Of a stretch of 64,000 bases of DNA, positions 8,361 through 16,541 are shown piece by piece. This DNA comes from Synergistaceae bacterium (GTDB lineage: Bacteria; Synergistota; Synergistia; Synergistales; Aminobacteriaceae). Both the position numbers and the translations under genes were made by a program. The stretch is from assembly GCA_018436595.1 (NCBI GenBank), contig JAHDLC010000004.1, positions 60,954-124,953 on the forward strand, read 5' to 3'. Under the pieces are notes generated by a model. That model made no database searches and had not been told where the DNA came from. It saw only the letters and a list, made by a program, of their open reading frames with translations. Numbering within the stretch: the stretch's first letter is position 1; every line of letters starts with the position of its first letter.

Positions 8361-9764
8361 TCACCTCCCGGAAGCGACTGCCCTGAAGGCATCGCATATT
8401 CTTTCTTCGTCCCCCGGAAGGAGAGTCCGGACGTGAAGGAGGACCATATTGTCTCTTGCTCCTGCAATAACGGGAACAGGAAGGGATCTGAGCAGTGAGA
8501 GAACCGATCCGGCGCTCCCCAGGGAGTCCATGACAATTCCTACAGCCCATCCCGGAAGCCGTTCCGCGGGAAAAGCTCCTCCGCCAACTGCGTCGTCGGC
8601 CTCAACCAGGGATACGGTATCGGCAGGAAGTATTTTTTTCAGCCTGTCCGACAGTCTCCGGGCCTTCCTTCGGAGGGAATCACCGGTCTCCTTCAGCATG
8701 GCGAGCGTCGGAATCCTGAGATGCTTGCCGGAAAGATAAAGACGAAGGGTTGCCTCGAAAGCGGCAAGGGTCATCTTGTCCACTCGGAGTGCCCTGAGAA
8801 GGGGATAAATCCGCAGTCTGTCCACAATCTCCTTTTTTCCCGCCAGACCGCCGATCTGGGGGCCGCCGAGCATTTTGTCTCCCGAGAACGTCACGAGGTC
8901 CACACCAGCTTTGAGGCACGACGAGACCGTGGGCTCCCCCTTCAGGCCGAAGGGGGCCATGTCGATGAGGGTCCCGCTCCCGAGGTCTTCCAGGAAAAGG
9001 AGTCCCCTTTCTTTTGCAAGTGCGGCGAGATCCTCCCGCGGAACGGCGGAGGTAAATCCCTCCATCCGGAAATTCGAGGGGTGGACCTTCAGAAGGGCCG
9101 CCGTGTTTTCCGTTATCGCGTTTCCGTAATCCTTCAGGTGGGTTCTGTTCGTTGACCCCACCTCCACGAGGCGGGCTCCCGAAAAAGCCATTATGTCGGG
9201 AATGCGGAAGGATCCTCCGATTTCCACGAGTTCCCCCCTTGAGACGATCACTTCTTTCCCGGAGCACAGTCCTGCCAGCATAAGAAGAACCGCACCGGCA
9301 TTGTTGTTCACCACAATCCCGGCTTCTGCCCCGGTGATTTCCCTCAGGATCCATTCAACGTGGTCGCTTCTGTGTCCCCGCTTGCCTTCGGAAAGATCGT
9401 ATTCGAGGGTGCTGTACCTTTCAGCCGCGGCGAGAACCGCTTTGCCGGCCTCGGGAGCCAGGCATGATCTTCCGAGGTTCGTGTGGATCACTACCCCCGT
9501 GGCGTTTATCACCGGCCTGAGACTTCCTCCGGACCTGGCGGCAAGGACAGGAAGAGCCAGTTTCAGAACTGATTCAGCTGAAGGTTCCACATCTTCGCCG
9601 GCGAGTATCTTTTTTCGAAGAGAATCCATGGCCTCGCCGAGGACTGTCTTTATCGCTTCCCTGCCCAGGTTTTCCAGAAAGGGATCCATGTCGGGCATGC
9701 CCAGGAGGCAGTCCATGGCCGGGAGCGAGCGAAGTCTGTTTTTTTCTGCAGTCTGAGCCTTCAT
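8361..9764 (-). CDS. selA: L-seryl-tRNA(Sec) selenium transferase SelA
   Basis: PLP enzyme that converts Ser-tRNA(Sec) to Sec-tRNA(Sec) using selenophosphate. The 467-residue product has the substrate-region motif [18 protein letters not shown] (about residues 97-114) and the PLP lysine in [15 protein letters not shown] (about residue 298). The chosen start is ATG 9764 ([11 protein letters not shown]), with AGGTGA upstream at a long spacing; an in-frame codon at 9812 is possible but has no better binding site. selA and selB are separated by 4 bases, so they form an operon, transcribed away from yedF. Confidence 0.96.
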   Translation of the reverse strand: MKAQTAEKNRLRSLPAMDCLLGMPDMDPFLENLGREAIKTVLGEAMDSLRKKILAGEDVEPSAESVLKLALPVLAARSGGSLRPVINATGVVIHTNLGRSCLAPEAGKAVLAAAERYSTLEYDLSEGKRGHRSDHVEWILREITGAEAGIVVNNNAGAVLLMLAGLCSGKEVIVSRGELVEIGGSFRIPDIMAFSGARLVEVGSTNRTHLKDYGNAITENTAALLKVHPSNFRMEGFTSAVPREDLAALAKERGLLFLEDLGSGTLIDMAPFGLKGEPTVSSCLKAGVDLVTFSGDKMLGGPQIGGLAGKKEIVDRLRIYPLLRALRVDKMTLAAFEATLRLYLSGKHLRIPTLAMLKETGDSLRRKARRLSDRLKKILPADTVSLVEADDAVGGGAFPAERLPGWAVGIVMDSLGSAGSVLSLLRSLPVPVIAGARDNMVLLHVRTLLPGDEERICDAFRAVASGR

Positions 9765-9838
9765 GGAAGAAACATCACCTTTCTCCGGGAAAAAATATTG
9801 ACCCGGCGTCAAAAAAAGCCGGGAAGCGGCAAAATCCT

Positions 9839-9867
9839 TTGCTCCCCTCCATATTCTACCCTATAAT
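9839..9867 (+). promoter_or_regulatory. Promoter of yedF
   Basis: -35 TTGCTC (9839-9844), 17-bp spacer, -10 TATAAT (9862-9867), about 50 bases before the yedF start. Confidence 0.75.
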
Positions 9868-9918
9868 AGCGGGCAGCACGGTTCGGGAATTACCAAAACA
9901 CTTCGGGGAGGCGACAGA

Positions 9919-10512
9919 ATGGCAAAGATCGACGCCAGGGGCAAAAGCTGCCCCCAGCCGGTCATGATGACCAAAACGCACGTGGACTCCGGTGAAAAGG
10001 AAATCGAAATCTACCTCGACAATGCGGTGTCCGCTTCTAATGTTCAGCGTTTTCTGGAAAAAAACGGATTTCGGGTACAAATAATAGACGATGACGGTAC
10101 CATTACCATCAGGGGATCGAAAAACGCCTGGGCGACAGACGCAGGTCAGGCTACGGAGGAACAGGAAAAGGTTATGCAGAATACTGCCGTCCTGATTGCC
10201 CACAGGATCATCGGAGGTGGAGACCAGGTTCTGGGAGAAGTTCTTATGAAAGGATTCCTCGGCACTCTCTCTCAGCTTTCCAACCCCCCGTCGGTGGTGG
10301 CGCTCATGAACGAGGGGGTGAAACTGGCCCTGAAAAACACGTCCTCCTGCGATCACCTCTCCGCCCTTCGCAAGAAAGGAACCAGGATACTGGTCTGCGG
10401 CACCTGCACCAACCATTTCGGCATCACTGCCGACATCGGGGCGGGAATAATCTCCAACATGTTCGAGATTACGGAAGCCCTGCTTTCAGCAGAGAAGCAG
10501 CTTACCGTCTGA
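9919..10512 (+). CDS. yedF: YedF-type sulfurtransferase-like selenium metabolism protein
   Basis: Protein found beside selenium genes, thought to handle reactive sulfur or selenium; its exact reaction is unknown. It is 197 residues with two parts. The N-terminal TusA-like domain (about 1-70) carries the redox motif KSCPQPVMMTK. The C-terminal part (about 85-197) is DsrE-like and has GTCTNHFG. A GGGGAGG ribosome binding site precedes ATG 9919. It is transcribed divergently from selA-selB, which matches the family's known association with Sec-using anaerobes. The active residue in CPQP is Cys, not an in-frame TGA. Confidence 0.93.
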   Translation: MAKIDARGKSCPQPVMMTKTHVDSGEKEIEIYLDNAVSASNVQRFLEKNGFRVQIIDDDGTITIRGSKNAWATDAGQATEEQEKVMQNTAVLIAHRIIGGGDQVLGEVLMKGFLGTLSQLSNPPSVVALMNEGVKLALKNTSSCDHLSALRKKGTRILVCGTCTNHFGITADIGAGIISNMFEITEALLSAEKQLTV

Positions 10513-10520
10513 AGAGAACC

Positions 10521-10555
10521 TTCATGCCTCCTCTTCCCGGAAGGGGAGGCATGAA
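10521..10555. terminator. Stem-loop at the convergent ends of yedF and the 10522-11103 gene
   Basis: An 11-bp inverted repeat, TTCATGCCTCC with GGAGGCATGAA, has a 13-base loop. It begins 8 bases after the yedF stop and overlaps the last codons of the opposing gene. There is no clear T tract, so its role as a terminator is inferred from position only. Confidence 0.45.
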
Positions 10556-11103
10556 AGCAGATATTCCGCCAGGAAAGAAAGGGCTTCACCGGTGCTTCTG
10601 TCAGGAGAAAGGAACGTCATAAGCCGTTCATCCGCCGGAAGGTAGGCTACCCGGACCTCACCGTCGAGGAGGTCCTGTTCCGCCTCCGGGGCGTCCTCGT
10701 CGAAAAGAAGCATCCAACCCGGCGTCGTGACCCCCACCAGAGTCCAGTCCGTTCCGGGATAGGTATGGTGAATCACACCGTTGAAGTTTCGCCCCGAACG
10801 GGAAACGACCCTGCCGCTGATCCACCGGGCCCGCTCTTCCATGGTGTCTGCCGCGATGAGAAGGGATCCTCCGTCCTCGCCCAGGGAAACATAGATCCTC
10901 GAGAGAGGAAGCAGGATCCCACCGTTGAATCCGCTCCCTCCATCCACCCCTTCCATGAAGGAAAGACCGCCCCTCAATGAATCGGAGACGTTTACTGCGT
11001 ATCCCTTCATGGGCCGCGGGGGGGAAAATTTCGCAAGACACATCAGCACGTCTTCCACCACGTAATCTTCACCGGAACCAAAGCGGATCATTCCGTATTC
11101 CAC
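10522..11103 (-). CDS. Hypothetical protein downstream of hemW
   Basis: I do not recognise a family. The 193-residue product has no signal peptide or membrane segment. It opens with MEYGMIRFGSGEDYVVEDVL and has alternating short hydrophobic strands with acidic loops, including TLVGVTTPGWMLLFDEDAP and GEVRVAYLPADERLMTF. This suggests a soluble alpha/beta protein. The start is GTG 11103 with AAAGGGG about 8 bases upstream; ATG 11091 is an alternative. It begins 23 bases after hemW on the same strand, so it is probably the last gene of a lepA-hemW operon. Its coding-like composition and operon placement support it being a real gene. Confidence 0.75.
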   Translation of the reverse strand: MEYGMIRFGSGEDYVVEDVLMCLAKFSPPRPMKGYAVNVSDSLRGGLSFMEGVDGGSGFNGGILLPLSRIYVSLGEDGGSLLIAADTMEERARWISGRVVSRSGRNFNGVIHHTYPGTDWTLVGVTTPGWMLLFDEDAPEAEQDLLDGEVRVAYLPADERLMTFLSPDRSTGEALSFLAEYLLSCLPFREEEA

Positions 11104-11126
11104 AGGAGCAGCCCCTTTCGTATTTC

Positions 11127-12296
11127 TCAGACAATCAGGCTCCAGAGGGCGTTTGCGACCCTCATTCCTTTCGGCGTCAGCGAAAGGCCGGCAGAAGTTT
11201 CCGAAAGGCAGTCGCAGGGAGCTTCCCGCCTCAGGGTGTCCCGAATAGTGTCAAGCATTGCCTGACCGTATTTATGCGAAAAAGCGTCGAAGGAAATACC
11301 CCATTTTGTCCTGAGCAGAAGCACGGCAGCCTCCCTTGCGGCCTTCTCCCCGGAGACCGGCTCGATCCCGGCCACGCTTCCCCCGCAGGAGCGGACGGAG
11401 GAGGCATATTCCTCCAGGCTGCCCTCATTCCGATACCGTTTCTCCCCGAGAAACCCCCATCCACCGGCTCCCAGGCCTAGAACGGGATTTCTCCGCCAGT
11501 AAGCCGTGTTGTGGCGGCTGTGGCGTCCGGGCAGAGAGAAACTGGCGATTTCATACTGGCTGAAGCCTTTCCGGGGAAGAAACCACTGGCTCCACCTGTA
11601 GAAAGGATACCCGTCCGCCATTCCGGAAGGGGGGGAGGAATTCCACCGGCACCCTTCGTCAATGGTCAGCTGGTAGAGGGATATGTGTTCCACTCCCAGT
11701 TCCAGTGCAATCTTCACCGAAGAGGCCCAGGACCGGAGCGTCTGGTTCCGCAGCCCGAACATCAGGTCGGCGCTGACGGAAAAACCTTCCCGGACCGCCG
11801 TCAGGACGGCATCACACGCCTTTGAGGCGTTATGAGGGCGTTCGAGCCAGAGAAGATCCCCGTCAATAAAACTCTGGACACCGATGCTCACCCTGGAAAC
11901 CCGTCCATTCCTCCAGACGGCGGCATGCCTTTCCGTAAAGGATTCCGGATTCGCCTCCACGGTTATTTCCGCAGACGGTGAAATCGGAATGTTCTCGCCA
12001 CAGAATGCCAGAAGGCCCTCCCACTGCTCAGGGGTGAGCAGAGTCGGTGTGCCGCCTCCGAAATACAGGGTGGACGCTTCGGATTCCTTCCCGAGGAAAG
12101 CCCGGTAGAAAAGGATCTCCTTTTTCAGGAGATCCAGGTATTTTTCACACCCGCCGGGTGTTGCGGGAACGCTGAAAAAGGAACAGTAGGGACATTTCCG
12201 GAGGCAGAAGGGAATATGGATGTAAACGGAAAAGGGTCCGGAAATGCTTCCCAGCGAAGAACCGATTTCGTCTGAAAGGAAGTTATTTTTCTTCAT
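11127..12296 (-). CDS. hemW: HemW-like radical SAM protein (heme chaperone / CPO-III-like)
   Basis: Radical SAM protein related to oxygen-independent coproporphyrinogen III oxidase; HemW proteins bind heme and are thought to act as heme chaperones. The 389-residue product shows [18 protein letters not shown] (about residues 26-43), with the C-x3-C-x2-C cluster motif, then [11 protein letters not shown] and a C-terminal HemN-like winged-helix region. It is the length of HemW rather than HemN (about 450). I use ATG 12296 ([10 protein letters not shown]), which overlaps the lepA stop by 14 bases and has AGGTGG upstream. The lepA-hemW pair is a widely conserved gene order. Confidence 0.92.
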   Translation of the reverse strand: MKKNNFLSDEIGSSLGSISGPFSVYIHIPFCLRKCPYCSFFSVPATPGGCEKYLDLLKKEILFYRAFLGKESEASTLYFGGGTPTLLTPEQWEGLLAFCGENIPISPSAEITVEANPESFTERHAAVWRNGRVSRVSIGVQSFIDGDLLWLERPHNASKACDAVLTAVREGFSVSADLMFGLRNQTLRSWASSVKIALELGVEHISLYQLTIDEGCRWNSSPPSGMADGYPFYRWSQWFLPRKGFSQYEIASFSLPGRHSRHNTAYWRRNPVLGLGAGGWGFLGEKRYRNEGSLEEYASSVRSCGGSVAGIEPVSGEKAAREAAVLLLRTKWGISFDAFSHKYGQAMLDTIRDTLRREAPCDCLSETSAGLSLTPKGMRVANALWSLIV

Positions 12297-14094
12297 CCTC
12301 TTCCACCTGGAGGAACGCAAGAAACGCCTCCTGGGGGATGGAAACCTTGCCGATCTGCTTCATCCGTTTCTTTCCTTCCTTTTGCTTTTCAAGAAGTTTC
12401 CTTTTCCTGGTGATGTCGCCTCCGTAACATTTTGCGAGGACATCTTTTCGGAGGGCCTTCACATTCTGGCGCACGATGACCTTCTTCCCTACCGAGGCCT
12501 GGATGGGGACCTCGAAGAGCTGGCTCGGGATGAGCTCCTTCAGCTTTCTTACTGCTGCTTGTCCCCTGTGATAGGCTGAATCCCGGTGGCAGATGAAAGA
12601 AAAGGCATCTGCCGCCTCGCCGCTCACAAGCACATCGACCCTCACCAGGTCCGCCGCTTTCAGACCGGTGAACTCATAATCAAGGGAGGCATACCCTCTC
12701 GTCTGGGATTTGAGCTTGTCATGAAAGTCGATGATGAATTCAGCCAGGGGGAGCTCATACATCAGCCTGACCCTGTCCGGTGCGAGGTAATCCATGGAAA
12801 TATAGGTGCCCCTCTTGTCCTGGCAGAGTTTCATTACCTTTCCGACGTACTCCGTGGGAACAAAAAGAGAGATCTTGATGACCGGTTCCCGAACTTCCTG
12901 GATCTCGCCGATTTCGGGGAAATCGGACGGCCTGTGGGCCTCGATGAGGCCCCCGTCCTTCGTCACTACTTCGTAGACCACGTTGGGGGCAGTGGCCACG
13001 AGTTCCACACCGAACTCCCGCCGGAGCCTTTCCTTGGAAACGTCCATGTGGAGCAGACCGAGAAAGCCGCACCGGAAACCAAAACCGAGGGCCACGGACG
13101 TCTCGGGCTCGAAGTTGATGGATGAGTCATTGAGGGTCAATTTTTCCAGGGCGTCCCGGAGTTGGGGGTAATCGTCCCGCTCCACGGGATAAAACCCGCA
13201 GAACACCACGGGTTTGACCTTGCGGTAGCCCGGCAGGGGCGATGCGGCGGGCCTGCCGTTGTCCGTGATGGTATCGCCTGTATGGGCTTCCGCCACAGTT
13301 TTTATATTGGACACCACATAGCCGACTTCCCCGGCGGCCAGTTCATCACAGGGCTGGAAGCCGGGGCGGAACACCCCTACCTCCTCCACGGGGAAGACCC
13401 CTCCGGTGGCCATGAACCGGATGGTCTGCCCGGCACGGATCCTTCCGTTGACCACGCGGATATAGCAGATGACCCCCTTGTAATTATCGTAGACGGAATC
13501 GAAAATCATCGCCTGGAGAGGAGCTTCCCGGTCGCCCAAAGGAGCGGGAACTTTCTCCACTACCCGTTCCAGGATATCATCAATGCCCTTCCCCTCCTTG
13601 GCGCTGGCGAGGATGACATGATCGCAGTCAAGGCCAACAACATCTTCGATTTCCCGAATCACGTAGTCCGGCCTGGAAGAGGGAAGGTCAATCTTGTTGA
13701 TCACCGGGATGATCTCAAGCCCCTGTTCGACTGCCATGTAGGCGTTTGCCAGGGTCTGGGCCTCCACGCCCTGTGTGGCGTCCACCACCAGCAGCGCTCC
13801 CTCGCAGGCCGCTAGGGACCGGGAAACCTCGTAGCCGAAGTCCACGTGTCCCGGGGTGTCTATCAGGTTGAGCACGTATTCTCTACCGTCCTTCGCCGTG
13901 TAGTTCATCTTCACGGGAACGAGCTTGATGGTTATGCCCCTTTCCCGTTCCAGGTCGAGAGAATCGAGGATCTGCTGCTTCATATCCCTCAGGCCGATGG
14001 TGCTTGTACTCTCAAGAAGGCGGTCGGCGAGGGTGGACTTGCCGTGGTCTATGTGGGCGATGATGCAGAAGTTGCGTATGTACTGCTGTTCCAT
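12283..14094 (-). CDS. lepA: Elongation factor 4 (LepA)
   Basis: Ribosome-associated GTPase that can back-translocate or act in initiation and ribosome biogenesis. The product is 603 residues, the standard length. It shows G1 [17 protein letters not shown]2 RERGITIK, G3 [20 protein letters not shown] and G4 NKIDLP. The LepA-specific C-terminal domain includes [19 protein letters not shown]. It starts at ATG 14094 and is followed by overlapping hemW. Confidence 0.98.
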   Translation of the reverse strand: MEQQYIRNFCIIAHIDHGKSTLADRLLESTSTIGLRDMKQQILDSLDLERERGITIKLVPVKMNYTAKDGREYVLNLIDTPGHVDFGYEVSRSLAACEGALLVVDATQGVEAQTLANAYMAVEQGLEIIPVINKIDLPSSRPDYVIREIEDVVGLDCDHVILASAKEGKGIDDILERVVEKVPAPLGDREAPLQAMIFDSVYDNYKGVICYIRVVNGRIRAGQTIRFMATGGVFPVEEVGVFRPGFQPCDELAAGEVGYVVSNIKTVAEAHTGDTITDNGRPAASPLPGYRKVKPVVFCGFYPVERDDYPQLRDALEKLTLNDSSINFEPETSVALGFGFRCGFLGLLHMDVSKERLRREFGVELVATAPNVVYEVVTKDGGLIEAHRPSDFPEIGEIQEVREPVIKISLFVPTEYVGKVMKLCQDKRGTYISMDYLAPDRVRLMYELPLAEFIIDFHDKLKSQTRGYASLDYEFTGLKAADLVRVDVLVSGEAADAFSFICHRDSAYHRGQAAVRKLKELIPSQLFEVPIQASVGKKVIVRQNVKALRKDVLAKCYGGDITRKRKLLEKQKEGKKRMKQIGKVSIPQEAFLAFLQVEEDEEK

Positions 14095-14127
14095 GGTGTT
14101 CTCCTTCCCGAAGTGCCTGAATCTCCG

Positions 14128-14769
14128 TTAATCAAAGAGGTGAGCGTTTCCCGGATCCAGGAGATCATTTCTGCTGTTCAGATTGCCGAAAGATTTTTTA
14201 TATCCCGGAAGGTGGGAGAAATGCTCATCATCAACTGCGGACACCTTCACCAAGTCATAAAACGACGTGATCTTCCGTTCTCCCGAGCGAACCGCTCTTT
14301 CGATGGCGGGTATGCATCCCCTGCCGTAAAAAGCGTGGAGAGGTTCGAAATATCCGCCGATTCTCGGCACGATCACGTCGGCGTCTTCTTCACCGCGCCG
14401 CCACAGGGTTCTGACCACGGGCTCCGAGATCCATGGCATATCACACCCGCAGACGAAGGACCACCCCAGGGAAGCCTGCTTCAATCCCTCCAGGATGCCG
14501 GCAAGGGGGCCGTCCCCTTCATGCCTGTCTTCCACGAGGCGCAGGCCGTACTGAGAGATTATACCCGAGAGCATGCCGGAAACATACGGTGTTTGTCTCG
14601 GCGCCACTGAAAGGAGGATTTCTCCCGAAAAACGGGATACTTTCCTGAGCACCTTCAGGACGAGGGGCGTCGAGTTGACCTCGAGGAACAGTTTTTCTCC
14701 CCCCATCCGGCGGCCATAACCGCCGGCGAGGACTATAGCCGTTACGGGAACCCCTTCCAAGGCCTTCAT
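14128..14769 (-). CDS. mobA: MobA-like molybdenum cofactor guanylyltransferase
   Basis: Nucleotidyltransferase that attaches GMP to molybdopterin to make the guanine dinucleotide cofactor. The 213-residue product has the N-terminal signature AIVLAGGYGRRMGGEKLFLE (about residues 11-30) and the metal/GTP site VCGCDMPWIS (about residues 106-115). Assignment to MobA rather than another NTP transferase is by motif and length. It starts just inside the divergent purC promoter region, with AAAGGAG upstream, and lies 33 bases before lepA on the same strand. A cofactor role suits an anaerobe with Mo/W and selenium enzymes. Confidence 0.85.
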   Translation of the reverse strand: MKALEGVPVTAIVLAGGYGRRMGGEKLFLEVNSTPLVLKVLRKVSRFSGEILLSVAPRQTPYVSGMLSGIISQYGLRLVEDRHEGDGPLAGILEGLKQASLGWSFVCGCDMPWISEPVVRTLWRRGEEDADVIVPRIGGYFEPLHAFYGRGCIPAIERAVRSGERKITSFYDLVKVSAVDDEHFSHLPGYKKSFGNLNSRNDLLDPGNAHLFD

Positions 14770-14790
14770 TTTCCGAGGCTCTCCTTTTTA

Positions 14791-14819
14791 TTGACATTTT
14801 TTACGATCTAGTAAATAAT
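14791..14819 (+). promoter_or_regulatory. Promoter of the pur operon
   Basis: -35 TTGACA (14791-14796), 17-bp spacer, -10 AATAAT (14814-14819), 32 bases before purC. Regulation by PurR is expected from the family, but no clean PurBox pair is visible. Confidence 0.8.
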
Positions 14820-14850
14820 GTGAGCACACTACTCTGCCGGAGGTGCCCCC

Positions 14851-15570
14851 ATGGAAAAAAAAGAGTTTCTGTATGAAGGAAAAGCGAAAAAAGTCTGGAC
14901 CACTGACGATCCTTCCGTGTACGTCGTGGAATATAAAAATTCCCTTACGGCCTTCAACGCCCTGAAAAAAGACACCATCGAAGGCAAGGGAAGGCTCAAC
15001 AACCTCATCAGCTCCGTCCTGTTCGAGTACCTGGGGAAAAAGGGCGTTCCCACCCATTTTATCAGCAGGATCGACGATCTCCAGCAGCTTGTAAAAAAGG
15101 TCTCCATCATCCCCATCGAAGTCGTTGTGAGGAACATCACCACCGGAACCCTCTGCAAACGCCTCGGAGTTGAGGAAGGCAAGGTGCTTCCCCGCCCCCT
15201 GGTTGAGTTCTACCTGAAGGACGACGCCCTGGGAGACCCTATCATAACAGAGGATCATGCACTTCTTTTCGGATGGTCGACCCCGGAGCAGTTAAATAAA
15301 ATAAAGGAAATTACCCTCAAGGTCAATTCTCTTCTCTCAGAATACTTCCTCGCCCTCGGAATCATCCTGGTGGACTTCAAGCTCGAGTTCGGAACAGACA
15401 TGGAAGGCCGCCTTCTTCTCGCTGACGAAATATCCCCCGATACCTGCCGTTTCTGGGACAGGGACACCAAAAACCGCCTGGACAAGGACCGTTTCCGGAA
15501 AGACCTGGGAGACGTTCTCGGAGCCTACGAAGAAATCTGGAGACGGATATCCTCTGCGGAGGCCCTGTGA
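14851..15570 (+). CDS. purC: SAICAR synthetase
   Basis: Joins CAIR and aspartate to form SAICAR, using ATP. The 239-residue product begins MEKKEFLYEGKAKKVWTTDD and contains VVVRNITTGTLCKRLGVEEG and LLLADEISPDTCRFWD, all typical of PurC. GCCGGAGG precedes the ATG. It is the first gene of the purine operon; its TGA overlaps the purS ATG. Confidence 0.98.
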   Translation: MEKKEFLYEGKAKKVWTTDDPSVYVVEYKNSLTAFNALKKDTIEGKGRLNNLISSVLFEYLGKKGVPTHFISRIDDLQQLVKKVSIIPIEVVVRNITTGTLCKRLGVEEGKVLPRPLVEFYLKDDALGDPIITEDHALLFGWSTPEQLNKIKEITLKVNSLLSEYFLALGIILVDFKLEFGTDMEGRLLLADEISPDTCRFWDRDTKNRLDKDRFRKDLGDVLGAYEEIWRRISSAEAL

Positions 15571-15821
15571 TGCTCCGCCACGTCCATGTATTCGTGCAGC
15601 TCAAGGACGGCGTTCTCGACATCCAGGGGAAAGCGGTGGCCAATTCTCTTGTTTCCCTCGGTCATGATTCCCTGGGTTCCGCAAAAGTCGGGAAGTACAT
15701 CCAGCTCTGGATCGAAGCAGATTCGGCAGCCGGCGCCAGGAAAGAAGCGGAAAAAATGTGCGACGATCTCCTGGTCAATCCCATAATCGAACAGTACAGC
15801 ATCGAAGTGGAGGGAGAGTAG
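15570..15821 (+). CDS. purS: FGAM synthase subunit PurS
   Basis: Small structural subunit that bridges PurL and PurQ in the three-part formylglycinamidine ribonucleotide synthase. At 83 residues it has the family length, with LKDGVLDIQGKAVANSLVSL and a KVGKYIQLWIE strand. ATG 15570 overlaps the purC stop; a GTG at 15567 is also in frame. Having purS, purQ and a short purL together marks the Gram-positive/archaeal type FGAM synthase. Confidence 0.96.
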   Translation: MLRHVHVFVQLKDGVLDIQGKAVANSLVSLGHDSLGSAKVGKYIQLWIEADSAAGARKEAEKMCDDLLVNPIIEQYSIEVEGE

Positions 15822-16541
15822 GTGAAGACCGCCGTTGTCATTTTTCCGGGGAGCAACTGTGACCAGGACGTCATTCACGCAGTACGGGACACCGTCGGCT
15901 GTGAAGTGAACGCCGTCTGGCACAGGGAAGAGCAGCTCCCTGAAGGAACCGGTCTCGTCATTCTGCCGGGGGGGTTTTCCTATGGGGATTACCTGAGAAG
16001 CGGCGCCATGGCGGCCCGTTCCCCTATCATGGGGGCTGTAAAGGAGCATGCCGGGCAGGGGGGGCTTGTTCTGGGCATCTGCAACGGGTTTCAGATACTG
16101 ACCGAATCCAGCCTTCTTCCTGGAGTCCTGCTGCCCAACAAGACCCTTTCATTTATCTGCAGGCCCTGCTTTTTGTCTGTGGAAAACACGGATACTCCCT
16201 TTACGGGCCTTTTCGAAAAAGGGCAGGTGGTTCAGTTTCCCATCGCTCACGGGGACGGGCTTTTCTTCTTGCCGGCGGATGAGCTCAACGACCTTGAAAA
16301 CAGGGGCGGAGCCGTGTTCCGCTATGTTTCCCCCGGCGGTGTCGGGGGGGATGAGTGGAATCCCAACGGATCCGTGAACAGCATCGCGGGCATTGTCAAT
16401 CCCCAGGGTAATATTCTCGGCCTTATGCCCCACCCGGAACGGGCGAGCGAGGCCATTCTCGGAGGAGAGGACGGCCGGCTTTTCTGGCGGTCCGTCGCTT
16501 CTTTCCTTGAGAAAGGAGGCAGGCGCCATGGACTTCTCTAA
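15822..16541 (+). CDS. purQ: FGAM synthase glutaminase subunit PurQ
   Basis: Class I glutamine amidotransferase that supplies ammonia to PurL. The 239-residue product shows IFPGSNCDQD, the nucleophile elbow LVLGICNGFQIL with catalytic Cys, and MPHPERASE with the catalytic His/Glu. It starts at GTG 15822 just after the purS stop, with GGAGGGAG upstream. Its end overlaps purL by 14 bases. Confidence 0.97.
   Translation: MKTAVVIFPGSNCDQDVIHAVRDTVGCEVNAVWHREEQLPEGTGLVILPGGFSYGDYLRSGAMAARSPIMGAVKEHAGQGGLVLGICNGFQILTESSLLPGVLLPNKTLSFICRPCFLSVENTDTPFTGLFEKGQVVQFPIAHGDGLFFLPADELNDLENRGGAVFRYVSPGGVGGDEWNPNGSVNSIAGIVNPQGNILGLMPHPERASEAILGGEDGRLFWRSVASFLEKGGRRHGLL

Noticed and set aside
14760..14815. 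PurBox pair in front of purC
   Set aside because: TTTTCCGAGG and TTTTACGATC partly resemble the Bacillus PurBox, but neither matches the CCGAAC core and spacing well enough to annotate.
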